Source: Hysterangium stoloniferum (taxonomy: Eukaryota > Basidiomycota > Agaricomycetes > Hysterangiales > Hysterangiaceae). Taken from it: 64,000 nucleotides of DNA. A program made the position numbers and the translations under genes. Each line of letters opens with the position of its first letter. Within the stretch, counting starts at the first letter, position 1. Shown one piece after another: positions 1-11,240 of the stretch. Location: positions 1 through 64,000 of the forward strand of contig WHVD01000030.1 in the NCBI GenBank assembly GCA_015178975.1, in the 5' to 3' direction. A model generated the notes under the pieces. It did not search any database, was not told the DNA's origin, and worked only from the letters and a program-made list of their open reading frames with translations.

Positions 1-26
1 AAACTGAACAGAAAAGAACAGAAGGA

Positions 27-3000
27 TTAGAGTGATGATAAAGGTCCGGGTTTGCCTGGATAAGCCGTGTGGAAGTCAGTAACAATTTCCATAGCATGTC
101 CAAGTTCCGTGGCCAATATCCATGAAGTTTCCTCGTCGGTACCTTCATAACCTGCCCATTTAACTAAATAGAGCAATTTACAAGTACGTCGGCGATTGTC
201 GATTTTAGAATCCAAAATTTCGGAAACTTCGAATTCGGGTTCTCCATCAATGATGACCGGAGGGACGGAGGTTGAATACGTTCCGGGAATGAGTTAGGAA
301 CACAAGGTTCTAACATGGAGAACGTGGAAAACGGGGTGGACTGCTCGCATACTGTCGGGAAGACGGAGAGTCCATGAAAGTGAACCGGCTTGTGCTATAA
401 TTTCAAAAGGTCCTAAGAATTTCTCAGCGAGTTTTTTAGAAGGTCGGGTAGTACGGAAGAATTGAGCTTTTACAAAAACCTGATCACCAATTTTAAAATT
501 AGGAGGCGGGATCCTGTTTTTGTCCGCGGAACATTGATAATATTCCTGTGCGGAAGAAATAGCTTTCCGAAGTTCTTGATGTAATTCGTCGAGATCGGTA
601 ATAAATTCTTGAGCACGGACCGAAGCCAAATCTCGTTCGGAATGTACTGTGAGATTCGGATTATAGCCTTTATTGGCGAAGAAGGGAGATATGCCGGTGG
701 TTGCATTCGGGAGTTATTGTAGGCGAATTCCGCGATCGGAAGAAGGGATTTCCAGTTGTCCTGTTGGTAATTACAATAGATGCGGAGATATTGTTCCAGT
801 GTTTGATTAACGCGTTCCGTTTGTCCATCACCTTCCGGGTGATATCCCGAGGTGAAGTGTAGTTTCATGTCGAGGGCTTTTCCGAGGGCCTGGAAGAAAT
901 GGGAGACGAACTTGGAGCCTTGATCGGAAGTTACGTGAGATGGAACTCCGTGTTTGGAAAATACGTGAATAATGAAAAGTTCCGCTAATTGTAAGGACGT
1001 GATTGTATCATGAGTGGGTATGAAAATGCCTTGTTTCGAGAATCGGTCCACAACAACTAGAATGGATGTAAAGCCTTCGGAAGTCGGGAGTTGTTCGATA
1101 AAATCCATGGAAATTGAATTCCAAGGTTTTTCTGGTATCGGGAGTTGCTTGAGAAGGCCGTATGGCTTATGCCTCTGGGTTTTGGAGCGTAAGCAGGTGG
1201 TGCATGACTTACAGAACTGAGTTACGAAATCTCGGAGGTTGGGCCAAGTATATTCTCTACGGATTAAACCAAGAGTATTGTTGATGCCGTAATGTCCGGA
1301 GATTGGATGATCAGTGTTTATACTGAAGTACGCAGGAGTCGAAGATTGTCGGAATCTGGAACGTAGATACGTCCATCGAGACGGATAAAACCTTGAGAGT
1401 CTTGTGACCATCGGGGTTGGTTGGGATTGTCGGGAATGTCTAAATGTGGCTTGAGGGCCGGGTCGGAAGTGAGTGCGGAAAGGATATCTTGATGTAATTG
1501 CTCAATGTCCATAATCATGACGCTACGCATAATTGGATAGTAAAGGGAAGTTGCTCGGATAGATGCAGAAAGTTGTTGCATTGTAAAAACCGGTTTCAAG
1601 TTATGCGGATTAACAACAGCGTAGTTACTTTCCCCTCTTTAGGATAGACGTCCCATCGTCGAGTCATGGCATCTGGCTTTCCACCAAGGCGTCCGGGTCG
1701 GAAACGGATAATCATGTTGAAAGCGGAAAGGAATTCAGACCAACGGGCCTGCCGGCGGGTTAAAAGTTTAGTGGTAGAAAAATATTCGAGATTTTTGTGA
1801 TCGGTAACAACGTCAACGGGAGTTGCAGAACCTTCGAGATAATGGCGCCAATGTTTGAAAGCTTCAAAAATAGCCAAAAGTTCCTTCTCATGAACGTCGT
1901 AATTGAGTTCGGATACTGAAAGTGTCCGAGAAAGAAATGCGACCGGATGAATTTCACCGTCGGAATCTTGAATGGAAAGGATCGCGGCAATTGCATAATC
2001 GGAAGCATCGGTTTCCACAATAATCGGAACATCAGGTTTCCAATGGGAAAGGATCGGGGCAGAAGTGAAAGCATTTTTTTAAAGTCTGGAAGGCGGAGCG
2101 GCATTTATCGTCAAAAACCCATGGTTGAGTTTTACGGGTAAGACGAGTGAGCGGTACTGTAATATCCGAGTAGTTCCGAATAAAACGACGGTAAAAGTTG
2201 GCGAAACCTAAAAATGATTGAATGTCCTTGACCTTCCGTGGTTCGGGCCAGTCACGGACAACTTGAACCTTGGTTTCATCCATACGGAGACCATCAGGGC
2301 CGATGATGAAACCTAAGTATTCAATAGAATCCATGTCGAAATAACATTTTTTACCGTTGGTGAAAAGACCGTTTTTACGGAGTCTTCGGAAGACTTCACG
2401 GACCTGTTCATCGTGAAGGGCAGGATCCTCGGAAAATACCAAAATGTCGTCCAAATAGACTATAACACATACGTCAAGCATGTCGGAAAATATATCATTA
2501 ACAAAACGTTGAAAAGTGGAAGGGGCGTTGGTAAGGCCGAATGGCATAACCAACCATTCAAAGGATCCATAGCGAGTCCGAAAAGCAGTTTTCCATTCGT
2601 CGCCCTCGGCAATTCAGACCAAATGATAGGCGTGTTTGAGGTCTATTTTGGTATAAATCCGAGCTTTCCGTGGGGCATCGAGTAAATCGGTAATGAGTGG
2701 CAGTGGATACTTATCTTTCCGTGTGATGGAATTTAATCCTCTGAAATCGACACAGAGTCGAAGGGAGCCATCCTTTTTACGGACGAAAAGGACGGGTGCT
2801 CCATACGGAGACTTTGAGGGACAGATAAAACCTATCGACAAATGTTCATCCAGGAACTCCCGAATAGACGAAAGTTCCGATTGGGATAATGGGTAAATAG
2901 GTCCTAACGGAGGGTTTGAACCGGGCTCAATATCGATTTTTAAGTCGTAAGGCCTATGTGGTGCAAGCCTGTCAGCTTTTTGCTTACTGAAAATGTCCAC

Positions 3001-3639
3001 GAAATCATGGTATTTTTTGGGAACTCCTTCCAGGTCGGCTTTTAGCTCAGATAATTCTGGAGTCGCAAAACGACCAGATGCTTCATCAACTTTTAAGCTG
3101 ATCGAAAAACATTGCGAACCATCCAGTTTACTCGCCCTAACAAATGCCGAAGCATTGATGAGAGAGATTTTTGGAGGCTCGGAAGTCTCGGTAGAAGCCG
3201 GAGGTGCCGTTGATGCCGAAAAGGCGTTGGCCGGAAAAGACACTGCAGGAGGAACGGAAGTGTGGGGAGTTCGGAAAGTAATACTGCCCAATACCCAGTC
3301 AATCAACGGATTATATCGGGTGAGCCAGTTGTATCCAAGAACTACCGAACAGCTAGAGTCCAACTGTGTTACGAAAAAGGTAACCGTCTGGGATGTTCCA
3401 CAAGGGAACCGGATAGACATGTCGCAGGCTTGAGTAATTGCCATATTGCTAGTGCTGTCAAACAAACGTAAGGAAATTGCGGGAACAGAATGGAGTTTCA
3501 GATTATGTTTCGTGGCAAAGGTGGTATCTACAAAACAGTGTGTGGAGCCGGAATCTATTAGAGCTCGGAACACTAAATTTCCAAGAAAGTCAGAGACGAG
3601 TTTTACAAATAATGAATCGGGATTAGAGAGAGCGGACAC
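27..3639 (-). pseudogene. Pol polyprotein (PR-RT-RNase H-IN-chromodomain), element 1
   Basis: The protease has an IDSGSTHCF active-site motif near 3550. Reverse transcriptase runs to about 2090 and keeps YLDD ([11 protein letters not shown]). RNase H follows (ETDASDYAIAAIL, TDHKNLEYF). Integrase has an HHCC zinc finger (CKSCTTC), D, D and E (MDFIEQ, TSDQGSKF, GQTERVNQ) and a GPY/F-like FLGPFEI. A chromodomain (LVKWAGYEGTDEETSW) ends it at 27-215. Breaks: an in-frame TGA at 2614-2616 where the element 3 homologue has Trp; an extra A in the run at 2074-2080; and frame changes near 1335, 705 and 325. Pol lies in the -1 frame relative to gag and is open back to an A-run just before the gag stop. 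Confidence 0.9.
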
Positions 3640-3713
3640 GTTGAGGCGGATAACCTCGGAAACACGGAGAGAGTCAACGCAACCCTCTGTCCGTGCAGAT
3701 TCCGGAGGGTTGC

Positions 3714-3726
3714 TTACTCTTTTTTC
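3714..3726 (-). promoter_or_regulatory. Candidate -1 frameshift site at gag end
   Basis: On the coding strand gag ends TCG-AAA-AAA-GAG-TAA, a six-A run two codons before the stop. The pol frame is -1 relative to gag and is open through this run. The same GAG-TYR-AAA-AAA-GAN-TAA ending occurs in the other three related gag copies (50.87, 60.35 and 63.9 kb). The first base of the heptamer is G rather than A here, so slippage is inferred, not proven. Stop-and-restart is an alternative. Confidence 0.45.
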
Positions 3727-4940
3727 GACTCCGTGGCGGGTTTATCCTTAGACGTTGTAGTCGTAGTGGAAGTTGCCGCGTGAGCCTTGGAAGAGCTAGA
3801 TTTAACGGTACAGTCGGAAACCTTGTGTCCGCCTTTTCCGCAGAAAAGGCAGAGGTCATTGTCCATACGCCGTTGTTTCTCCTTCGGGGTGAGTTTACCG
3901 TCGGTACCCAACAAATGGGAAATGTCGGGTTTGTCAGAAGTTGACTGTTTCTCCTTGTTGGATTTCTTGTCTTTCTTCCGGTCGGAATTTGATTTGCCAG
4001 TATTAGTGCCAGAGCCGGTATTATTGCCTGAGTTGTTGCCAGAAGACTTGCTAGTCGACGCCTTGTTGTTCTGAGAATGTTCCGTCGGGTTCTCTCGAGA
4101 AACCTCGGCTTTTCGTTCCCAATAACGGGCATCGGATGTTTGAGCTTTCATCTGCATGAGTTGGAGAGTTTTTGGCTTTCCATCTTTGCAGATTTCGTCT
4201 TTAAGGCGTGACGGAAGTCCCATATAGAAATGGTGCCTGAGGGCGGAATCGTCCCATCCACATCGTGCGGCGAGGGTATTAAACTTGACGAGATAATCGG
4301 AAACTCGTTGATTGTCCTTCATCTTGAGCGTCATTAGTTCATTTTCTGCTTTGCCGGATTGATCGTAAGGTCCGAAATTAGTTTCCAGTTCTTCCACGAA
4401 AGCATCCCAGTCGTCGAGCCATGCGGGTGTCTCGTCAGATATTCCGGATAGTCCGGGTTCGAACCAATCCTGAGCGGTATCCTTGAGATAAGAGAGCGCA
4501 AAATTGACTTTTTGACTGTTGGATTTAAAAGCATTGGGTCGATCACGGAAACTGAAACGGCATTGGAGAAGGAAATTCTTCAATTTTTTCGGATCCTTGC
4601 CGGTAAAAGGTTCGGGTTCTTTGACTCCGGTGCGGGATGATTCTTTATTATCCTCAGCGGATTTCAAATAGTCAGCGAATTTCACAATGGAGTTGATAAA
4701 CAACATTTCAGTCGGTTCGTCGGAAGATTTCTTTTTCGATGTCTCCGGCTGATCTTCTGCTTCGTTGTCGGAAGTGTGGGGAACATTGGGATCCTTTGTT
4801 ACCTCGGTAACCTCCTCGGTAACTTCTTCAACTGAAGCTGATGTTGTCGGCTGAATTGGGGTTTCAGGTTGAGTGGTGTAAAGTTGCAACGGGGATTGAA
4901 GTTGGGATGGTCCTTCGGCAGCTTTGCGTTTGGGACCCAT
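3714..4940 (-). CDS. Gag of element 1
   Basis: 408 residues from ATG at 4940 (MGPKRKAAEG). It should form the retrotransposon capsid. The N-terminus is acidic and low in complexity. The middle has the fungal gypsy gag core (FLLQCRFSFRDRP, LETNFGPYDQ, GWDDSALRHHFYMGLPSRLKD). A lysine/serine/asparagine-rich linker leads to one CCHC zinc knuckle, CLFCGKGGHKVSDC (C-X2-C-X4-H-X4-C), that would bind RNA. The gag stop follows GAG-TCG-AAA-AAA-GAG and pol is open in the -1 frame across that A-run. No internal stop, so this gag could still be made. Confidence 0.92.
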   Translation of the reverse strand: MGPKRKAAEGPSQLQSPLQLYTTQPETPIQPTTSASVEEVTEEVTEVTKDPNVPHTSDNEAEDQPETSKKKSSDEPTEMLFINSIVKFADYLKSAEDNKESSRTGVKEPEPFTGKDPKKLKNFLLQCRFSFRDRPNAFKSNSQKVNFALSYLKDTAQDWFEPGLSGISDETPAWLDDWDAFVEELETNFGPYDQSGKAENELMTLKMKDNQRVSDYLVKFNTLAARCGWDDSALRHHFYMGLPSRLKDEICKDGKPKTLQLMQMKAQTSDARYWERKAEVSRENPTEHSQNNKASTSKSSGNNSGNNTGSGTNTGKSNSDRKKDKKSNKEKQSTSDKPDISHLLGTDGKLTPKEKQRRMDNDLCLFCGKGGHKVSDCTVKSSSSKAHAATSTTTTTSKDKPATESKKE

Positions 4941-4961
4941 GATGAGCGAGTCGCAGAGTTG

Positions 4962-4972
4962 AGATCTGATAT
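4962..4972 (-). promoter_or_regulatory. Self-priming primer-binding site, element 1
   Basis: The sense-strand ATATCAGATCT starts two bases inside the LTR. It is the exact reverse complement of the sense-strand AGATCTGATAT inside the LTR at 5215-5225. Tf1 of fission yeast primes reverse transcription from the first 11 nt of its own mRNA through just such an 11-nt match. No tRNA 3' end is evident. Confidence 0.8.
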
Positions 4973-4974
4973 AC

Positions 4975-5559
4975 TGTTAAGTGCCGTGTCGGGAACTTAT
5001 TCCGGAACTATCGGGAAGTCACCGGAAGGTCGGGAACAACTAGATAGGGTCAGGATGTCGGCTTCAGCTCATGTGCTGCGCCTCTACGCAAACGCTCAAT
5101 GTCCTTAATTTCGGAGGTGAGACTTGTGATGGGAGTTACGGATATTCAGAGTTCCGAAGAGTTCCGAATATCGAGCGTACAGAAAGATGGGAGAAGGAAT
5201 AAGAAACTAAGTCGATATCAGATCTAAGGTAAAGTACAAATTCGCGGAAACTAATATAAGTCTGCTCGTTATTGTACTACAAACTAAGACCATAATAAGA
5301 CGGAAACGGAAGTGTTCTTAAAACGGAAATACAATAAGACATATTAGGAAGGCAATATTCCGTAACAGGAATATAACAAACAAACGAGTGAATACTTGTC
5401 AACGGACAAATTACCAAATGCGGAACAAGGGAAGCATGCGGATGATACGGTAACTATGATGTTCCGTAGTCGGAGGTCAAAGTTGGAAGTCGGGGATCGG
5501 AAGTCGGGAGTGGGAGACCGGAAGTCGGATATTGAAACATCCGGGAACGGGTCGTAACA
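4975..5559 (-). repeat. 5' LTR of element 1
   Basis: 585 bp. In sense orientation it begins TGTTACGACCC and ends CTTAACA. It aligns along its length with the LTR at 48013-48589. It holds the promoter and predicted mRNA start, and the conserved GCAGCACATRAGCTGAAGCC hairpin motif at about 5060-5085. Confidence 0.92.
5215..5258 (-). promoter_or_regulatory. LTR promoter: TATA box and predicted mRNA 5' end
   Basis: The sense strand has TATATTAG (5258-5251) and, 33 nt downstream, AGATCTGATAT (5225-5215), the partner of the primer-binding site. In a self-priming element that 11-mer should be the mRNA 5' end, and a TATA box about 30 nt upstream fits. The block is conserved in element 2. Confidence 0.72.
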
Positions 5560-5959
5560 ACATGGCATGTCCCAACCGATGAAAGAATCTGATTGTCAAT
5601 ACACAAAAATGACATGAGCTGTAATGCATTTTTTTCAGTGTTGCTAGCTGTCAGATGCAACACTTGTCCAGAGACACTCCCTGAACGTGGAGTTTGGCTG
5701 ACGAAAAGTGCCTCATCTTGTGGATCTCCAAGATCTTCAATTATTGCATTTGAGAATTTCCCCGTGGCTCTGACCTCTGATCGGGATGAATAGCGGTTGT
5801 GAATAGGTGATCACCATCCTCAAGGGATTCATCTGGCCAGTCCTCTTCATCATCTGAGTCTACAATAATCGAATCAGGGATCCCCTCTGATTCTTTGATC
5901 ATGAAATCTGGGGCAGGCACATCTATTATGACTTGCAGCCTGCAGAAACCACATAACAT
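5560..5959 (-). pseudogene. Unrecognised acidic coding fragment, cut by element 1
   Basis: On the minus strand 5959-5741 reads as a peptide with an acidic patch (VDSDDEEDWPDESLEDGD). It continues after a one-base frame change as another open stretch (IIEDLGDPQDEALFVS) down to the element 1 LTR at 5560. A CAG acceptor-like site precedes the first stretch. It may be an exon of a host gene or part of an older DNA transposon; I cannot identify the family. Confidence 0.35.
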
Positions 5960-6164
5960 GGCAAAAAATTACTACATACACAGGTTAATATCTATAATAA
6001 AGACAAGACCTTGGTTTATGGCTTAATTATTCACCTATAATACTGTAGGATGTATGCATCATACATCCAAAACAGATGAGTGGTGGAATGAAGAGAACTG
6101 ACAAGTTGGTGGATATTGATTGCTACAAAATGGACACTCATTTTTCTTTGCCACACAAAACCAT
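5960..6164. other. AT-rich spacer
   Basis: No gene or clear repeat seen. Confidence 0.5.
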
Positions 6165-6880
6165 TGTTAGGATCCCATCATTTTGGACCCCTATGACTTG
6201 TTTCTTACTAGAAAACCCTTGTCATCTCATTATCAGAGTCCCCACCTACATCATTACCCTTGGTGGTGCCCCTGATACTTGTTTATAGTACATCCTGTCC
6301 CATTTCCATCTCCACTCCACCCATTCCTCCATTTCTATCTCCATGTATACTCTTATTTCCCACTAGTATTTTTTCTTAGTATCATACATTAGTTTCTATA
6401 TCTCCCCACCTCATCATCACTTCCCTCTGATCCATCCTACATTTTGTTTCTTTGATCAGCCTTCTGATCACCCATCTCAATGTAGTATAAAGTTATTTCC
6501 ATGTACACTACAGTTCTTTAGTTCAAATATTGACTTAGATTAGCCCCTCTTATGTAGTTCTTTTGCCCTTCCCTCATTGCTACACTCATAAGAGTGGTCT
6601 TTGGCAAGTCACAACTCTCTACTTCTCTGTTTTAGCCCTCTGGTCAATTAAGCTAAGTGTTGACCCTTATTTATATCATATTATCTGCTCTGTTTGAAAT
6701 ACAGGAGCACTTTGACAGTTTGTATGAGGACACAACACATAAGTTGAAGCCAAGCTCCACTATGGTTATAGAGTCAGATCTTTCAACTAGTATAATCTCT
6801 ATCGTTGGCCCCCCAATTAACCCATTTCCCATCATTAGCCCTCCAACTAGAGCATTCTCCCTCTCCTAGGCTTAGATCTT
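6165..6880 (+). repeat. Degenerate gypsy LTR, family D
   Basis: Begins TGTTAGGATCC and carries the conserved motif CACAACACATAAGTTGAAGCC at about 6730-6752. It matches copies near 34.2-34.7 kb and 35.2-35.8 kb. CpG-depleted and without a clean 3' end, so an old LTR or fragment. Confidence 0.6.
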
Positions 6881-6912
6881 AACAACCATCAAGACAGGTA
6901 AGAAGATCCAGA

Positions 6913-7296
6913 TGTAAGGGGACACTCTCACATTTTCACATTCCAACTTATTCACCCACATCTTCGATTGTCAGGATTGCTCTTTGACATGTTGAACCCT
7001 CTTTGACTTCGTCGATCAGGATCTAGATTGACTGGGCACCTGAGGCCACACATGACTCAGACTGTACCTGGTCGGTCTTCCATGGCCAGTGCTTGGTAAG
7101 GGTAGGGTGGCTTGCTGTGTATTTAAGTCTGTAGCTAGCAGAGGGCTCCTTAGATCTTTTATCTTCAGATTCTCTCTGCTAGGTGAGATGTATTGCACTG
7201 TGCTGGCATACATAATATATTTACTTCAGATTCCCTCTGCTAGTGTCCCACTCACCCAGTCATGTGAGTCGTGTGAGCTAGAGAGTTACTCCTACA
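6913..7296 (+). repeat. Left LTR of ChrC
   Basis: 384 bp, TGTAAGGGGACACTC to CTCCTACA. It matches the right LTR once the Tc1 element and MITE there are removed. Confidence 0.92.
7120..7162 (+). promoter_or_regulatory. ChrC LTR promoter: TATA box and predicted mRNA 5' end
   Basis: TATTTAAG at 7120-7127 is followed 32 nt later by AGATCTTTTAT (7152-7162), which is complementary to the primer-binding site at 7299-7309. Same geometry as in elements 1 to 3. The Tc1 insertion in the right LTR landed between these two signals. Confidence 0.7.
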
Positions 7297-7298
7297 GA

Positions 7299-7309
7299 AT
7301 AAAAGATCT
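7299..7309 (+). promoter_or_regulatory. Self-priming primer-binding site, ChrC
   Basis: ATAAAAGATCT, starting two bases inside the LTR, is the exact reverse complement of AGATCTTTTAT at 7152-7162 in the LTR. Confidence 0.78.
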
Positions 7310-7450
7310 CCCCAAGTGACTGGAACTGCCATCATCATACCTCAATTTGTGCTTGACGACTCCGACCTTAATAGTAGAGATTCTGAGTTGAACTCAACCA
7401 ACTTCGAGTTGGTACACAGTTCCCCTCACTCCCCACATGCTGCGAACACA

Positions 7451-8195
7451 ATGTCTGATATTACCCAAGTGGTTAACCAGCACACTCAAGACCTCCAAAC
7501 CCTCCAGAATGAGCAGATGCAGAACATGACCCTGCTGCAGCAGATTCAGACACAGTTACAGGCCCTTCAAACTGCTCAGGCTGCTCCGGCTATGCAGAAC
7601 CCTCCCCCCACTGCAGCGGTACCCACCATGATACCCACCACATCTTTGACAACAGTCACACCGAAGATGCCTCTCCCAAATGACTATGACAGTGATCATT
7701 CAAAAGGTCGCACATCCTACAATTTATGCCTCCTTTATATCAGCATGAATGTCATGAAGTTTCCGACTGATGACCACAAGATCCATTGGGTTGTGTCACT
7801 CATGAAGATGGGTCAGGCAGCACTCTTTGCAAATTGACTTGTGAAGTTGTGGATGACAGGTAAGCTGACTGGGACTTGGGGGGAATTTGCAACACTTTTC
7901 AGAAGGGAATTCTTCCCACTGAATGAGGCAAAGGTAGCATGCATGAAGCTCAAAGGCACGAGTTACTACCAGGATCATTGAACAGTCGATGAATACATGG
8001 ACGAATTCCATGAGCTCATTGACCTTGCCGGTTACACAGACTCCCTGCAGATTGTTATGCAGTATCAGCATGGTCTGAACTGGGGGATCCAGACTTCTGT
8101 CATGACAATGGAGAAACCACCCAATGACAACGATGAAGAGGCTTGATACACATCTTGAAAGGACCTGCTGAGATTCATGGCTTGCTATTCTGCAC
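7451..8195 (+). pseudogene. Gag of ChrC
   Basis: Gag-type protein starting at the first ATG, 7451 (MSDITQVVNQHTQ). It has an N-terminal Gln-rich helical segment, then a capsid core (WMTGKLTGTWGEFATLFRRE, TVDEYMDEFHELIDLAGY). In-frame stops at 7835-7837 and 7978-7980 and a TGA at 8143-8145 are where Arg or Trp codons would be expected, consistent with C-to-T or G-to-A decay. Similarity fades by about 8195 and no zinc knuckle is found; the reading runs into unrelated sequence. Confidence 0.8.
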
Positions 8196-8937
8196 CATTG
8201 GTAAGTGATCCATGTGATTTGTCTTGCTCTATTGACTGTTTACATTCCAGACCCCAATCATTGTACTTTGGCATAACTATTGTGGAAGGAGATGTGGAGG
8301 ATAAGGATGATGGATGGATAGGTGATGTTTTAGGATTGGGAATTTGGGTAAGCAGTTGGATGAATCACAATGAATGCTTTGAGGATGGCTATATAGAATC
8401 CAGCCCCCCTCCCCTTCTCACATTCTTGCTCAGTCATACAACCAATGCTTCAAAATTGACACCCCCTGCACTCGGTACAACATTTTTATGGATTCTTAGC
8501 TTCCTCTTATTTTTGACTTTATCTCTACTACTCAGAAACTGACAGGACTCTCTGAAAAGTGATAATGCAGCTTATTAGAAGGTCAATGCATTTTTTCATT
8601 AAGGACAAAAAACTTTGGTGCCAAAACAACTCAGGGCTGCATTGGCTTGTAATTTCTGATCAGGATAAACATCTCTTTTTCATTTCACAGGCTCACGGTC
8701 AACTTGGACATAAACAAGCATTTTCTACTTGAAGGAATCTGTCAGAGATGTAGAGGATAAGGATAATGGATGGGTGGATGATGTTTTAGGATTAGGAATT
8801 TGGGTAAATAGTTGGATGGATCAGGATGGATACTTCAAGAACAGCTAGAGCATTTCCCTCCAGTATTGACATCAACACCATTTTTACACTTTCACTCCCT
8901 TTCTTTGATAGTACCATACTGGCTTCTCCATGGTTTA
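8196..8937 (+). repeat. Non-ChrC sequence with a duplicated ~105 bp exon-like block
   Basis: Two imperfect direct copies at 8289-8395 and 8744-8848 encode similar peptides (DVEDKDDGWIGDVLGLGIWV and DVEDKDNGWVDDVLGLGIWV), each followed by a Trp-Met segment. The second copy keeps the frame, so both once coded. I do not recognise the protein. The rest of the stretch shows no gene. Confidence 0.5.
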
Positions 8938-9554
8938 GGAGGATAGTCACAATTCATTGAATATGCAAAATTTTATGGAAAAATCCTCATATTTTTAAGT
9001 GAGACTATTTCCTCTGGCTATGACTACATATTTTAGGGGTTTATATTTCATTATCCCAAAATTTCATCTTTAAGACTTGTATGCTCTTTTAAAATATGCA
9101 CAAATATCATGGTTATACAAGATTATCTGGATTGTTACCTAATCTTTGGGATAAAATGCATTCTCTAGTATCTCTGTGACTTTTAAAATATCCACAAACA
9201 TCATAGTTAAACATTTTTTTGGGTTATGATTTAATCTTTGGGATAAGATGCATTCTCTTGTATATATGCAAACTTACAAATATAGTTCATATAACTTAAA
9301 TTTGTTTGGTTTAGAAAGTTAACCAGAACTATCTGGCCAACCAATCCATGTTGTGGAATTTATCCCCAAAAGGATAATCTATATATGTTTGTTTGACTAA
9401 ATTTTGTCAGATACAAGATAAATATTAATATTTCCTTATTCTCCAGAATGTCATCTGATAGACTGAATTTGATTAAATCTTAATTCTACAGCAAACAATA
9501 TAAATATATATACTTTAGTGGATAAATAACATTTAAAGTTTTGGGTTATTCTCC
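8938..9554 (-). mobile_element. MITE, copy 1 (TTA target duplication)
   Basis: 617 bp, AT-rich, no coding capacity. Ends GGAGGATAG and GGTTATTCTCC form short inverted repeats, flanked by TTA on both sides (8935-8937, 9555-9557). It matches copy 2 (24937-25479) in inverse orientation over most of its length. A three-base TTA/TWA duplication suits PIF/Harbinger-type elements, but no transposase is here to prove it. Confidence 0.75.
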
Positions 9555-9557
9555 TTA

Positions 9558-11240
9558 GAAGTACCTTTTTCTTTAAGAGCATCCCTTAGTGCAAGGGTGA
9601 GCTCTGTTGTACCATTTACTGCCATTGGCCATTTTTTTAGAAAGACCTCATTGTCATGTCCACATTTGTTCATGGAATTAAAATCAAAATAGTATGAGTT
9701 TAGTAAATAGAATTTTAACACACTTTAAGATGTACTCTTCAGCTATTAGTTTACAAGCATGGTAGCTCATCACAAAAGCTGGGTGAGTCTTCCATTCGGT
9801 TGGCCAATCCTTCAGAGGTTTGTGGAGACCCCAACTTTCATCTATATTTTCCCAATCATGTACAAATGTGAGCCATTGCTCATGCCTTGGAATGCCTATT
9901 CGTGCAACTGGAATGCATAGCATGGGAGGTGGAGATCGTAACAGTGATGATAATGGAAGTGGAATTGGCATCACATTGGTTGTGTTGGTGGTGCTGTTGT
10001 TGGGGTTGTATTCTGGTGTGTTCACCATGCCAGTGGGAGGCTGCTACAGCAGAAATTAAATGGGAGAATTTAGCTTTAATTTTTTTTCCCATAGATCTCT
10101 CCATAGAAAACCACAACTCTTTCATTTTTAAGAGTGACACTGGGTGGATATCCTTATGCTCACCAAGGAATGTCATGTTGACTTCACTTTGAATTGGTTG
10201 CAAAGCATCACCATGTCCCTCCTCATAATAATGGAGCTCATCAAGTATCTTATCAGAGTATCTTGCTTTACCAATATTAAGACTTGTTAATCTCTGTCCA
10301 AGGTTTAACAAAACTTACATGTTCGGCCTCTGACCATCCACTCCACCAATGAATTGTTGCAAGCATCCAGTGTTTTTCAACTGGTGCTAGCATGAAGCAA
10401 TATTGAGAGCCACCTCACTGGAAACAGTGAGTTGAAAGATGAGTGAGTGTGACATCAATGCCAGCCCCTGTACAAAACTCTTTGATCCATTTCTGGACCA
10501 CATCATGAGACTTAGCAGACCCAGGTTGAACAATGCCATTGCTCCCTACAGATGGGAATAAAAAGTCCTCAGACTGCAATATTCAACCATAGACATGTGA
10601 TTCAAGGAAACTAATCCAGTTGCACATGTGCTGATCCATATCAACAGATGGTAGTTCAGGCTGTGGATATATTTCATATATGTGTCCTATGCACTTTGTA
10701 TCAATTTCTCAAAATATCTGTGACTGTGTACATACCTCACAAATCCACCTCATTGTTGAGCTTACTCTGCCAGTTCTTCCTCTTAACAAGAGATAATTTC
10801 CAATGTGGTATCCTAAATCCATCTTCCATCACACATCCAATGTGAGATGCTTCCACTTCAGCTTCACAGTTTCAAAATTCCTATTTTAGATGCCACAAAC
10901 CCAGTTTACAATGGTACACATTAACATTGAAGAATTAATTGCATACCTGGTCCAGACAGTCCATGCAGTGGCAGATAATGAATGCAACCCAGATACTTGT
11001 GCAACATTTGCCATTCATTCAAAGAGAGTTCAGTTGCATGATGGACAGGAAAGGATACTGGAAAGACTCTCTGTGGCCACTCAAAAATGCACTCCATATA
11101 GCTCAAGCTCATGGCCCCCCAAGTGTGTCTGAATTCCTTCTTTGCCATTTTTTTGCTTGCAGCATGAATAGTGTCCATCACATCTGATGCAGTCACTGGA
11201 TTTCCAACTGCAGTATTAGAAGATTTTCCCACCTCCACAG
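9558..11240 (-). pseudogene. Unrecognised decayed coding sequence
   Basis: Reading 11240 to 9560 on the minus strand, several open stretches look protein-like: 11238-10921 (KKEFRHTWGAMSLSYMECIF), 10311-9880 (LGQRLTSLNIGKARYSDKIL) and 10028-9684 (HEQWLTFVHDWENIDESWGL). Stops and frame changes separate them. They may be exons of one gene or a DNA-transposon protein. No catalytic motif was recognised, so no function is assigned. The block is CpG-poor. Confidence 0.35.

Larger units (their letters stand above)
1..5559 (-). mobile_element. Ty3/gypsy chromovirus, element 1 (3' end outside window)
   Basis: A minus-strand LTR retrotransposon. Reading leftward from the 5' LTR (4975-5559) come a self-priming site, gag, then protease, reverse transcriptase, RNase H, integrase and a C-terminal chromodomain. 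That order and the chromodomain place it in the chromoviruses. The 3' LTR lies left of base 1, so the target duplication cannot be compared; the flank after the 5' LTR is ACATG. It is CpG-rich compared with its relative at 48013-54960, so it is probably the younger copy. Gag is open, but pol carries one nonsense codon and several frameshifts, so this copy is probably not autonomous now. Confidence 0.93.
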
